A model generated the notes under the pieces. It saw nothing but the letters and a program-made list of their open reading frames with translations. It was not told the origin of the DNA and ran no database searches. From Faecalimicrobium dakarense (GTDB taxonomy: Bacteria; Bacillota; Clostridia; Peptostreptococcales; Peptostreptococcaceae), in contig NZ_HG529329.1 in assembly GCF_000499525.1 (NCBI RefSeq), positions 47,308 to 111,307 on the forward strand: a stretch of 64,000 bases of DNA, written 5' to 3'. Positions 52,025 to 62,900 of this stretch are shown here, one piece after another. A program made the position numbers and the translations under genes. Numbering within the stretch: position 1 is the stretch's first letter; the number at the start of each line of letters is the position of its first letter.

Positions 52025-52694
52025 CCCACACCACCTTTATATATTTCGGCTCCTTTGAGTTTATCTCAGTCTTTTCTCTTATCCTTCTTATATGTACTGC
52101 AACTATTCTATCGCTATTGTATCCTGGTTCTTCCCATACATTTTCATATACCTGTCTTGAAGAAAATACCCTACCTTGATTTCTAAGTAATAGTTCTAGT
52201 ATCTTATACTCAATAGGAGTAAGTTTTACTAATTCTCCATCTACTTTCACTTCTTTACTAATATTATTTATTTCAAGTTCTTTATATCTTAAAATATCAT
52301 TACTTTCCTCAGCATAGTTTCCTAAACTTGTATATCTTCTTAAGTTAGACTTTACCCTTGCAACCAATTCAAGTGGATTAAATGGCTTTGTCACATAATC
52401 ATCTGCTCCCATATTAAGACCTATAATCTTATCTGTGTCTTGTGTCTTTGCAGATACAAGTATTATTGGTATGTTTTTTTCTTCCCTTATTTTTAATGTT
52501 GTGCTTAACCCATCTAGCTTTGGCATCATTATATCCATAAGTATTAAGTGTATATTTTTATCCATCAATACTTCTAAAGCTTCAATTCCATCATAAGCCT
52601 TATAAACATTTAACCCTTCATTTCTTAAATGTATCTCCATAGAATTAACTATATCCCTATCATCATCAACTAATAATATATTCCCTCTAAACAT
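52005..52694 (-). CDS. OmpR/PhoB family response regulator
   Basis: 229 residues. Receiver domain with LLVDDDRDI, phosphorylated D54 (ILMDIMMPKLDG), VSAKTQ lysine; C-terminal winged helix (VKLTPIEYKILELLLRNQGRVFSSRQVYENVW, VAVHIRRIREKTE). It pairs with the following kinase. GAGGTGA lies before the ATG. A direct repeat at 52800-52821 upstream may be its own binding site. Confidence 0.94.
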   Translation of the reverse strand: MFRGNILLVDDDRDIVNSMEIHLRNEGLNVYKAYDGIEALEVLMDKNIHLILMDIMMPKLDGLSTTLKIREEKNIPIILVSAKTQDTDKIIGLNMGADDYVTKPFNPLELVARVKSNLRRYTSLGNYAEESNDILRYKELEINNISKEVKVDGELVKLTPIEYKILELLLRNQGRVFSSRQVYENVWEEPGYNSDRIVAVHIRRIREKTEINSKEPKYIKVVWGVGYKI

Positions 52695-52799
52695 ATTTCA
52701 TCACCTCACCTCACATTATAACATTTATATACATTTTTGAATAAATTAGCTAATCTATATATTATTATGAGATATAATTTTTAATATTTAGTTCCTAAA

Positions 52800-52821
52800 T
52801 TATTAAGATTTTATTAAGATT
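52800..52821 (-). promoter_or_regulatory. Direct repeat upstream of the response regulator
   Basis: TTATTAAGATT is repeated twice in tandem (52800-52810 and 52811-52821), an 11-base phasing typical of OmpR-family tandem sites. It lies about 105 bases before the start codon. Confidence 0.5.
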
Positions 52822-52857
52822 TTAACTTCAATATAAAAATATAAATTTAACAAAAAA

Positions 52858-52880
52858 AAAGCTAAATATTTAGCTCTTTT
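52858..52880 (-). terminator. Terminator of the propeller kinase gene
   Basis: GCTAAATATTTAGC (52861-52874) with flanking A and T tracts; minus side continues with nine T. Confidence 0.65.
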
Positions 52881-52906
52881 GCTTAGATTTATATTTTAAT
52901 ATTACT

Positions 52907-55900
52907 TTATACGTTTTCATTAGAATCTAAAATATGTTCTGATACATTAGGAAGTCCTATTATAAATCTACTTCCTTTATTAAGTTCACTTTCAAGCCTA
53001 ACGTATCCACCATGAAGCTCTACTACATGCTTAACAAGTGCAAGCCCTATACCACTACTACTTGCCTTTGTAGCTCCAGTTCCTTCTACTTGAGAAAACT
53101 TTTTGAATATAAACTCTTGATCTTCTTTTGATATACCAATACCTGTATCTTCTACAGTAATTTCAATACTGTTATTAATCTCTTTTATATAAATGTTAAT
53201 TTTGCCACCTTCAGGAGTAAATTTAACAGCATTACCTAGTAAATTAACTATACATCTTTCTATTTCTATTTCATCACAATAAATAATCTGCTCTTCCATA
53301 TCAGGATCAATTACAAGAGATAATCCTTTATCTTCTATAAACTTACTCATATTAAGTGCAGCTTCTTCTACTAGATACACTATCTCTGTATCGTTTTTAT
53401 TGATTTTATATTGTCCTGTCTCTATTTTTGAGCTATCTATAATATCATTTATTATATTTAAAAGAGAATTACAATTCTTGCTTATAATATTCATGTATCT
53501 TTCAGATTTTTGATTAGTCATAGTTTTATCTTTATTAAATGTATTTATAAGCTGTACGGTTGACATTATAACATTTATCGGAGTTCTAAGCTCATGTGAT
53601 AAATTAACAAAATAACTATTTTTAAACTTTTCTTTTTCTATTATCTCTTCACTTAATCGTTTATTTTCTTCTAATTGTTTATTTAGCTTTATAGTTTTTT
53701 GTTTAACTAGTTTATGTAATATTTTAACATAATTCAAAATAGAAAAATTATAACTAAAAGTACTATTAAATATATAAAGTAAGCTAATGGAGTCTTCCAA
53801 ATCGGATTTTTTACTCTTATATTAATAGATGTTTCTTCTGTAAGATTGCCGTGTACATCTCTAGCTCTTACTTTAAATGTATATCTCCCTGGATATAATG
53901 ACTTATAATTTATATAACTCTTAGAATCTGCATATATCCACTTAGAATCAATTCCTTCAAGCATATATTCATAAGTTACATTATTTATATTCCTATAATT
54001 TGGTAAAAAATAATTTATTGATAAATCGTCATAATTATGCTCTAAAATTATTTCATTACCATCATAATATATTTTATTTTCACCTTCATAAATATCATCA
54101 ATAACAACCTTTTCTTTATTTTTTTCAGGATTTATAATTTCATTTGGATTAAAATATGCTAGTCCATCTGTACTGCCAAATATCATACTCCCATCACTAG
54201 TCTTTAAACTTGAATTTACGTTAAATTCTGTCCCTTCTAAACCATCCATATCTGTGAAGTTTATAAATTCATTAGTTTTTATACTATACTTATTTAATCC
54301 TTTATTGGTACTTATCCAAAGATTATTATTATCATCAATTAACATTGAATTTATAAAATTATTAGTTATACCATCTGCCGTAGTGTAAGATTTAAAAGTT
54401 TCACTTTCTATATTTAACTTACTTAAACCAATGTTAGTTCCTATCCATAAGTTTCCAAAACTATCATCAATTATACAATTAATGTTATTACTGATTATAG
54501 AGTTTTTATTATTAGTATCATGAAGGTAGGTTGAAATAACACCTTTTGTTTTGTGATACTTAACTAAACCAGTACCATTTCCTCCTAGCCAAAGAATATG
54601 TTTATCTTTATTATCAGGATATATATATGTTATAGCCCCTGGATTAATATTCGATTTTATTAATTCATCATTAAGCCAATTATGTTTTCCAGTTTTATTA
54701 TCTCGATTATAGAATCTAGAGGTAGATGATAACCACGTTAGATTTCCATCATCATAAATATATGAGAATTCAGAAATATAATTATCAATAAGCGAATAAT
54801 TAACGACTGAATAATTATCCATATTAAATCCTGCTACACCTTTATTAGTAATTACAATAATCTCACCTTTATCAGTTTTAAGTAAAGTTTTTATATTACT
54901 CCCCATTAATCCTGGTTTATTTTTAGAATCATTATATATTTCAGGGTCATAAGATAACTGCTTTACTAGTTTCATATTTTTATCCAATATATTTATACCG
55001 TTAAATTTAGTAGCTACCCATAGATATCCATTTTTATCTTCTACAATAGAAACAATATTATTCCCTGATAAAATGTTAGACGTATCAGCTGAATTTCCAA
55101 TAAACTCAAATTGATTACTATTATTTAATATATTTACACCCTTGTCAGTACCAATCCATATAACCCCATTTCTATCTTCGTAAAAACATGTTACCGAATT
55201 ACTGGTAAGAGAATTTTTTTATTTATATCTGAATACAATAATCTAGTACTATTATCAGCTTTAGAATATTTTATAATACCATCAGAACTAGAAATCCATA
55301 TATTATCTTTACTATCACTCATAATTTCATAAATGTTATTAATTATTTTTTTTCATTTATGTTAAACCTTTCAAATTTATTCGTATCTTGTTTATAGTTT
55401 AAAACACCTTCCTTAGTTGTAAACCAAATATCCCCTAAATTATCTTTTTCTATGTTATAAATAAATAATCTATCTCCATTTATTTTATATTTTTTATCAA
55501 TAATGCCTGACTCTATATCTAATACATTTAAACCCGATTTAGTTCCTATCCATAATTTATTGTGTTCATCTTCTTCTAAAGATGTTATTGATGAATGAGT
55601 CAATGAATTTACATCATCCTCACTAGAATAAAATTTATTAAGTTTAGAATCTTTAATATTTGCTTTTATTAAGCCCTGTTCCGTTCCAATCCACATAATA
55701 TTATTATCACTGCTGTTATTTAATAATGATGTAACTTTATAATTATTTTGATATAAATTTTTTAAACCCATATCTTTAGCTCTTATAATAGTATCCGTTT
55801 CTCTAATTAAAATATCTAAACCAGCATCAGTTCCTATCCATATATTCCCATCCTCATCTTCAGCTAGGGCTGTTATATATGTTGAACTTAAAGAATTTTT

Positions 55901-56152
55901 ACCATTCACATTAGAATTGTATTCCTTTATATTTTCGCCATTATATCTGTTAAGCCCATCGGATGTACCTATCCACATATATCCTCTACTATCTTGAAAA
56001 ATCACTGTCACGTATTCACTAGAAAGACCTTCCTTTGAAGTTATACTTTCAAAAGTCTCCTTCTGTCTGGTATCAGCTACCACTTCTTTAAGCTCCACAG
56101 TGTTAAATATTATACATGCCAATAAAAGCCAAACTATTGTCTTTAATTTCAT
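52907..56152 (-). pseudogene. Two-component-regulator propeller/Y_Y_Y-domain sensor histidine kinase, broken by three frameshifts
   Basis: Three frames form one protein of about 1,082 residues once one base is added at each of three homopolymers: T8 at 55346-55353, T7 at 55214-55220 and A4 at 53736-53739. Order: signal peptide (VWLLLACIIFNTV); two seven-bladed Reg_prop propellers with repeated GxxWIGTxxGL motifs (MWIGTSDGLNRYN, IWIGTDAGLDIL, LWIGTNIGLSKLN); Y_Y_Y domain (NNVTYEYMLEGIDSKW, PGRYTFKVRARD); one membrane helix (YFIYLIVLLVIIFLF); HisKA (LSHELRTPINV) and HATPase (SSGIGLALVKHV). No receiver or AraC domain follows, unlike Bacteroides hybrid sensors. The piece between 54988 and 55342 reads coherently in the repaired frame. 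Confidence 0.88.
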
Positions 56153-56286
56153 AAGATTATTACTCCATATGCTAAAATATTTTTTGTTTTAAATCTAAAA
56201 ATGTCTATCATTTATGATTTTAGTAAAAATCTTTGTTTTTTACAATATATTTGTTAAATTTTACCAGTTTATATTTATGTAGTATA

Positions 56287-56339
56287 AAAATAACCTATAT
56301 GACAAACTATTTTACATAGTATATCATATAGGTTATTTT
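56287..56339 (-). terminator. Terminator of tldE/pmbA
   Basis: AAAATAACCTATATGA (56287-56302) pairs perfectly with TCATATAGGTTATTTT (56324-56339); minus side continues TATACTACAT. Confidence 0.8.
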
Positions 56340-56349
56340 TAATTATATT

Positions 56350-57693
56350 TTATTCTCCAGCTATAGATAAACCTTCAACTATTACTGAAGGTGAACCAAC
56401 GCTACTCATAGGGAATGTTACATCACTTCCTACTTTAACTATATTTTTAAGTAAATCAAAGTAATTTCCAGCTACTGTTATTTGCTCAACAGGGAATGAC
56501 TTTTTACCATTTTTTATATAAAATCCTTTAGCAGCTAATGAGAAATCTCCACTTACAGCATTTGCTCCAGAATGTAATCCTGCTAAATCAGTTATCATTA
56601 GACCCTCATTTATTTCTTTCATTAACTCATCTAAAGTCTTTTCACCTTTTTGTAGATATAAGTTACTTTCAGATACATCAACAGATGATGCGTATGAAGA
56701 TTTAAATCCATTACCTGTAGTTTTTACTCCCGCCTTATTTGCAGTTTTTAAATTGTGTAGTAATGTAATTAGCTTTCCATTTGAAACTAATTCTTTAGTG
56801 AAAGTGGCTACACCTTCGTCATCGAAAGGAGCTGATGCTAACCCACCATCTAATAGAGGATCATCAACTATAGTAACTATTTTTGATGCTATCATTTCTC
56901 CTTCTTTATCTTTTAAAAGTGATAATCCCTTTTGAGCTGCATCTGCACTAAAAGTACCTGCAAAAGTCTCAAGAAGTTGAACCATAGCTTCATTGTATAT
57001 TATAGTCTTGTAATTTCCAGACTCTATACTTTTTCCTCCTAGTTTAGATAAAGCTTCATCAACACCTTGTTTAGCAATCTTTGTAGGTATTACTTCATCT
57101 AAAGAGTTGGCTACTACATATCCTACCCCGTCATTTTTTCCATTTTCATCTTCAACTATAGCTACTACATATGATGTAAGTATATTACCTTTATTAGTAA
57201 GTTCTAATCCTTTAGTGTTGTATATTCCATAGTTTGATGATGAATATGATATTTTACAACCGTTTAAGTTTACAACTTTGTCAGAGTACTTTTTAGTTTC
57301 CTTTTCTAAATCAAGAACTAATTCTATCATTTTAGCTGGATCTATATTTTCAAGTTCTTTTGAGTATGTTTTAACATTACTATACTCTTTATCTCCTTCA
57401 TATATAAACTGAACATCATTATTTTCAATTAAATTTGCACTACTCTTAGCATTATTTATTAACATATCTATAGCAGGTAAGTCTAATATCTCGGTGTATG
57501 AGTATCCCATTTTACCATTTATTTTTCCTCTAAATGATAACCCAAATGATTTAGATAAATTGTATTTTTCGACTTCTCCTTCATAAACACTTATACTTAT
57601 ACTTTCACCATCACTATAATAGATTTCACACTCTTTAAATCCTTCTTCAATTGCTTTTTTAAATAATAAATCTTTAAATTCTATAAAGTTCAT
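56350..57693 (-). CDS. pmbA: TldE/PmbA family metallopeptidase subunit
   Basis: 447 residues, ATG at 57693 with AAAGGAGG upstream. PmbA/TldE features: YYSDGESISISVYEGEVEKY, GLSFRGKINGKMGYSYTE, DDPLLDGGLASAPFDDEGVATFTKEL, GDFSLAAKGFYIKNG. TldE lacks the catalytic zinc motif and works as the partner of TldD in a protease that trims unfolded peptides. One base after the tldD stop, so the two are made together. Confidence 0.93.
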   Translation of the reverse strand: MNFIEFKDLLFKKAIEEGFKECEIYYSDGESISISVYEGEVEKYNLSKSFGLSFRGKINGKMGYSYTEILDLPAIDMLINNAKSSANLIENNDVQFIYEGDKEYSNVKTYSKELENIDPAKMIELVLDLEKETKKYSDKVVNLNGCKISYSSSNYGIYNTKGLELTNKGNILTSYVVAIVEDENGKNDGVGYVVANSLDEVIPTKIAKQGVDEALSKLGGKSIESGNYKTIIYNEAMVQLLETFAGTFSADAAQKGLSLLKDKEGEMIASKIVTIVDDPLLDGGLASAPFDDEGVATFTKELVSNGKLITLLHNLKTANKAGVKTTGNGFKSSYASSVDVSESNLYLQKGEKTLDELMKEINEGLMITDLAGLHSGANAVSGDFSLAAKGFYIKNGKKSFPVEQITVAGNYFDLLKNIVKVGSDVTFPMSSVGSPSVIVEGLSIAGE

Positions 57694-57694
57694 A

Positions 57695-59086
57695 TTAGTC
57701 CTCCTTTCTTCCACCAACTGTTATTTCTCTTACTCTTATCATAGGCTGACCTACATTTGTTGGTATACTTCCAGACGATGAGCCACACATTCCTTGAGCT
57801 TGAGCTAAGTTATTTCCAACCATATCTATATCCATAAGTACATCGCTACCTTTACCTATTAAGCTAGCTCCTCTTACTGGTTCTACTATCTCACCATTTT
57901 TAACTAGATAACCTTCAGATACTGCAAAGTTAAATTCTCCTGTTACTGGGTTTACAGAACCTCCACCCATTTTCTTTGCATATAATCCATTGTCTATTGA
58001 TTTTATTATATCTTCTGGCTTATCTTCACCTTTTTCAATATACGTGTTTGTCATTCTTGAAGTTGGAGCAAATTTGTAACTTTGTCTACGAGAGCTTCCA
58101 GTTGACTCCATTTTCATTCTTCTTCCATTTAATTTATCTATCATATATGACTTAAGTATTCCATTTGCTATTAATACATTTCTCTTCGTTGGAGTTCCTT
58201 CATCATCTATATTTGCTGAACCCCAATGATTCTTAAGTGTCCCATCATCTATTGCAGTTACTTTAGTTGATGCAATTTGCTGCCCTAATTTATCTGCAAA
58301 TACAGAGTTTCCTTTAGCAACAGCTGTGGCTTCAAGAGAATGACCACAAGCTTCATGGAATATTACTCCTCCAAATCCATTATCTATTGCTACTGTCATT
58401 TTTCCAGCTGGGCAATTTTTAGCATGTAGCATTGTATATGCCACTCTTGATGCTTCTTTTCCATAATACTCTGGATCTATATCTTCAAATATTTCAAATC
58501 CTTTGCACCCTCCAGGACCTTCAAATCCAGTTTGATTTTCATTTCCCTTTGATGCTACAGAACTTATACCAAGTCTTGTTCTTATTCTTCTATCTTCAAC
58601 GTATAACCCCTCAGTATTTGCTATTAAAACTTTTTGGTCTTTATCTGTATAGCTTATACTTACTTGTGATATGTCACTACTATATTCTTTTGCATTTTTA
58701 TATGCAGTTTTCATTATATTTATTTTATTTTGATAGTCTACACTACTTGGATATAATTTTATAGGGTTTATATCTGTCAATATTTTATTATTGTTTAGTA
58801 CTACCATCTTTTCATCAGATGAACTACCTAATGCTAATGCTGCTTTATATGCAGTATCAAGCATTCCACTTAATGAATTATCATTTGTATAGGCATAAAC
58901 ACTTTTAAACCCTTTAAATATTCTTATTCCAATACCATAATTTCTTCCACCTAAAGCATTTTCTATTTTATTATCTATTAATCCTATCGAATTAGTAATT
59001 GTATCTTCTTCAAATATTTCTGCAAAATCTCCACCTGTAATTAGGCACTTTTCTAATACTTGTATAGCAACTTCTCGTAAAATCAT
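57695..59086 (-). CDS. tldD: TldD family zinc metalloprotease
   Basis: 463 residues. The TldD zinc motif HEACGH (H244, E245, H249) is in GFGGVIFHEACGHSLEA; a C-terminal Cys ligand is in AQGMCGSSSGSI. Flanked by TSRMTNTYIEKGED and GGGSVNPVTGEFNFAVSEGY. The TldD/TldE heterodimer degrades peptides fed through a narrow channel and in other bacteria matures microcins. GAGGAAAG before the ATG. Confidence 0.94.
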   Translation of the reverse strand: MILREVAIQVLEKCLITGGDFAEIFEEDTITNSIGLIDNKIENALGGRNYGIGIRIFKGFKSVYAYTNDNSLSGMLDTAYKAALALGSSSDEKMVVLNNNKILTDINPIKLYPSSVDYQNKINIMKTAYKNAKEYSSDISQVSISYTDKDQKVLIANTEGLYVEDRRIRTRLGISSVASKGNENQTGFEGPGGCKGFEIFEDIDPEYYGKEASRVAYTMLHAKNCPAGKMTVAIDNGFGGVIFHEACGHSLEATAVAKGNSVFADKLGQQIASTKVTAIDDGTLKNHWGSANIDDEGTPTKRNVLIANGILKSYMIDKLNGRRMKMESTGSSRRQSYKFAPTSRMTNTYIEKGEDKPEDIIKSIDNGLYAKKMGGGSVNPVTGEFNFAVSEGYLVKNGEIVEPVRGASLIGKGSDVLMDIDMVGNNLAQAQGMCGSSSGSIPTNVGQPMIRVREITVGGRKED

Positions 59087-59244
59087 AACTTTCCTCCAAT
59101 CTATATTTAGATCTTTATTCCATTTTAGTATTAATTATATCTTTATTTCTATAATTATCCAATAAAATTTATATGTAATCATTATATATTTAGTATATGT
59201 ATTTTATTTAATTGCAAGAAATTATAAAATTATATCACCTGAAA

Positions 59245-59487
59245 TTAATATATATTTTTATATGGATTTCCAACATTAAATATATTTAATATATTTGAAA
59301 TATCAGATATAAGATTATTTGCTTTTATTGATACACTAGCTATTAGAAAAATTAAAGCAATTATAGATACCAGTGTACTTATTTTTATTATTAAATTTCT
59401 TTTTTCAATATTTTCTTGTTGTTTTTTTGCTTTATTTATTTTATCTAGTTCTCTTTTTCTCTTTATCCTCTGTAAACTACGATTCAT
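59245..59487 (-). CDS. Small membrane protein with basic N-terminus
   Basis: 80 residues: a strongly basic helix (LQRIKRKRELDKINKAKKQQENIEKRN), one membrane helix (LIIKISTLVSIIALIFLIASV) and a short outer tail. No known family. The binding site AAGGTGG is upstream of the ATG. Function unknown. Confidence 0.6.
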   Translation of the reverse strand: MNRSLQRIKRKRELDKINKAKKQQENIEKRNLIIKISTLVSIIALIFLIASVSIKANNLISDISNILNIFNVGNPYKNIY

Positions 59488-59797
59488 TTTTTTACCACCT
59501 TATAATTTTTCTTATAATAATTAATATCATTTTATCCTTAAGTTAAGCTTAACTTTGTGTTATTTTCATAAAAAAATACTATATTAAAAATTTTAATATA
59601 GCCTTTTTTATTAGGAGAACTGTGTTATTTATCTAAATTTTAACTTTATAGCTTGATAATAATTATTCATTATACATATTGTATGTTAATCTACTGTTTA
59701 CTATCTTGTTAATTTATATTTTTTACTAGTTATAATTATTGAATTATTTCAAATAATATTAATAGCTTCTTTTTTAGTTGATCTTAATATTTAAAAA
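59488..59797. other. Intergenic region with palindromes
   Basis: No gene seen. It holds a perfect 16-base palindrome AAGTTAAGCTTAACTT (59540-59555) and a hairpin CTATATTAAAA / TTTTAATATAG (59579-59601) with A and T tracts on both sides, a possible bidirectional terminator. Confidence 0.45.
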
Positions 59798-59825
59798 GGA
59801 GTCGTAAAATACGACTCCCCTTCCT
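59798..59825 (-). terminator. Terminator of the multicopper oxidase gene
   Basis: GGAGTCGTA (59798-59806) pairs with TACGACTCC (59810-59818); the minus side continues TTTTTAAAT. Nearly the same hairpin follows yvrJ at 1940-1960. Confidence 0.8.
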
Positions 59826-59906
59826 ATTGTAATTGTTTATTTTTAATTTACTATAACTTAATAAATTTAAATTTGTAGCTTTAGTATTTATCAATCTTTA
59901 TCAGAT

Positions 59907-62900
59907 TTACTTTTTGCATATTTTATTCTTAATATATTCAATAAATTTACAAACATAATATTTAAATTTATGCTTAGTTGTTGTATCTTTTATTCTTAAT
60001 ATACCCCACATACCTGATTCTAAATCCCATTTCAATATACCTGATCTATATAAATAATCTCCTGGGATTGTATTACTTTCTTTTGGCAACTCTATATCAA
60101 ATACATTTCCTATACTCATAGCTCCTTGAGCAGATATAATTCGTGTAAATGGATCATCAGGTTGAGCCTTCCATTCAAAACCATGGAGTACAAAGCAAGT
60201 ATTTCTAGGTTTGTCTGCTGGCATTATAAGCCTTATTATAATCTTTTCTCCAACGTTAGCCTCTAAAACAGGTGTTGATGGATCTCCATGTTCTTCAGAA
60301 TCAAATACTTTTGATATTTCATGATTTTTTCTAATCTATTATAAAATCTTTCTGACTTATAATTAAATCCTTTTTCTCCTCTATCTTCAAAATCTACTGG
60401 CTCAATTTTTGGTGGTTCTTCTCCTTCTGGGTGTCCTCCTTCTCCTGGATGTTCAGCCTTTTCTTGAGCAGTTTGTATTAAGTCCCCATGTCTATCTATA
60501 AGTCTTATACCATTATGCATAAACAATACAAACTCTCTAAATTTCTCATTGTTCTCTTCAGATACAATTACTTGTTCTCTGTAATTAGCGTCATATCCAT
60601 GTTCATAACTACTATCTACTCTAGATCCTTTAGGCTCTATTATTATCGCTCCAAATAATCCATGATATCTATGATTTCTAATATCTGTAAAAGACGATAA
60701 TAAGCAAGTTCCATATTCTTTATCAGCATACCATAGATATGTTATACTTTCTCCAGGAGGAACTGTTTGTTCTATATCATTATATCCTATATTTAAACCA
60801 CTATCTGTTACTGGATTAAATCTTAAAAATTGTGTGCTAAGTCCTACTCTCATGGACGGAGTAATTACTTTATCTACTGGTACACCTGGATAATTATAGT
60901 ATGGTATTGGTTTTTCAAAGCAATTAGTTAAAGTTACTTTTATATATTCGCCTTCATTAGCTCTTAATATTAAAGGGGTTGGTTCTATCTCTCCATTTAT
61001 TACCTTATCTTTATACTCATGCGGTACAAATAATAATCCATCAGGATCATGGTCTTCGTATTTATTATATACTAAGTCTTTTTGTATAGCTGCTATATGA
61101 TACTCTCTAACTATTTCATTTGTAAGGTCAATTTCTTTAGCCTCGCAGTCACAAGGTTTTGAAGTACTAAGAGGTAATAATTTATCAGTTTCTTCTTTAT
61201 ATGCCCTTATTATTCCCCATAAGCCTAACCATAAGTCATCTTGTCCTCCAAAATAGTACATATAATCTCCAGGTAAATAATCATCAGTAATTTTTATATT
61301 AAAAGCTTCTGAAATTCCCATTGTCTGAGTTTGAACTAAAGTTGATTGATTGTCTGTAATCTCTTTTCTCCATTTCATTCCATTTATATTAAATGCATGT
61401 TGCTCTTCTTGAGCTCCTTGCAATAATCGTATTACAATTTCATCTCCTGGATATGTTTCAAGTAATGGCGTCGCTGGATCTCCATGAACATTAGAACTAA
61501 ATACATAAGCTGGATCATCTTTATCTTTTAATCTTTCTCTTAACGGTTCGCACTTATAGTTTATTCCCATAACACCTGGGTCATCATGTGATCCTGAAAA
61601 TGGAGGTGGATTTAATGGTTTTCTATGTTTATCAAATAATAGTGCAAAATCATGAACAAACAATCCAAATTCTCTAAACTCTCTTCCTGAAGGCGTTTTT
61701 ATTACAGCTTTTGTTCCATATTTTATTTTTTTACCAGTTCTCGGGTCATGGTATGTTGATCCTTTTGGCTCTATTATAAGAGCAGCAAATAAACCATGTT
61801 GTTGATGTGAGTTTGGATTTAAGTGATCATGGAAGAAACATGCATTTAATTCTTCATCAGCATAATATCTTTCTACTATAGTTTCTCCATAAAATACTGA
61901 AGCTATATTATTATATCCATTTGCTCCACCATCTGAAGCTATAGCATCAAATTTAACTAAATGTATATGAAAGCTTACATTGTCAGTTAATGTGTCTAAT
62001 TGAAATGCTGTTTTTGGTAATTTCTCTGGTAAATAATTTGTAAGTCTAACTTCTATACAATCACCTTTATTTGCCCTTATAACTAGTGGTTCTACATCAA
62101 TATATCCTCTTTCTATACCTTCTACATATTTCATAACTAATTTTTCTCTATTACAAGGTGTTATTTTACGTCTTGTATAATCTTCTACTTGCTCTTTTAA
62201 AACGTAAAATCTTCCATATGGATCCTTCCAATAATAGCCATTATATACTAATTTTGCTTGTAATGCGTATATTTCAAAAACAGCATCTGGCTCTTGGTTG
62301 TGACATCCACACTTACTTTTATCGCCAGAACAAGGTTGAGTATATAAGGCTCCAGGTGTAGCGCCTTCTGCAAAATTAGATTTTTCAAGACATGTTGGAC
62401 ATATTTTATTTGTTCCATCTGAGTTTATTATTCCTAAAGGTGGCTGCTTTGGTCTTTGGCCGAATTCTCCATTAATAAAGTTTGGGTATCCTGGATTACA
62501 TGAACTTTTCTTAGGCGGATTATCTCTATCAGGGAGAGGATTTAAAGCTTTGATATAAGTTCCATCTGGATAACATGGATGTATAACAGTTCCATCTTTG
62601 TCTACTACATCTTTACCAGTTTCTAATCTATCAAATACTCTCCATAAAGACCACATACCTTCATGAAAGTGTGGGTATAAATGACAATGCCATATATTAT
62701 CGCCTATAGATCCTTCTAAACTTCCTGCACCATGCAATATTTCTATCGTGTGAGTTTCTTGAGGACCTACTGATATTGAATCTATTATTGTAGATTTATG
62801 GTCATTGGGATCTAGTTTCCATTGATGTGTATGAAGATGGAATACATGAGTCTCCTTTACACCTCCATGTATAAGTCTAAATGTAGAAGGGTCACCTTTA

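Noticed and set aside
52907..53800. Independent cytoplasmic histidine kinase
   Set aside because: The frame continues directly from the Y_Y_Y/membrane segment upstream once one base is added, and its first codons in the separate frame do not look like a real N-terminus.
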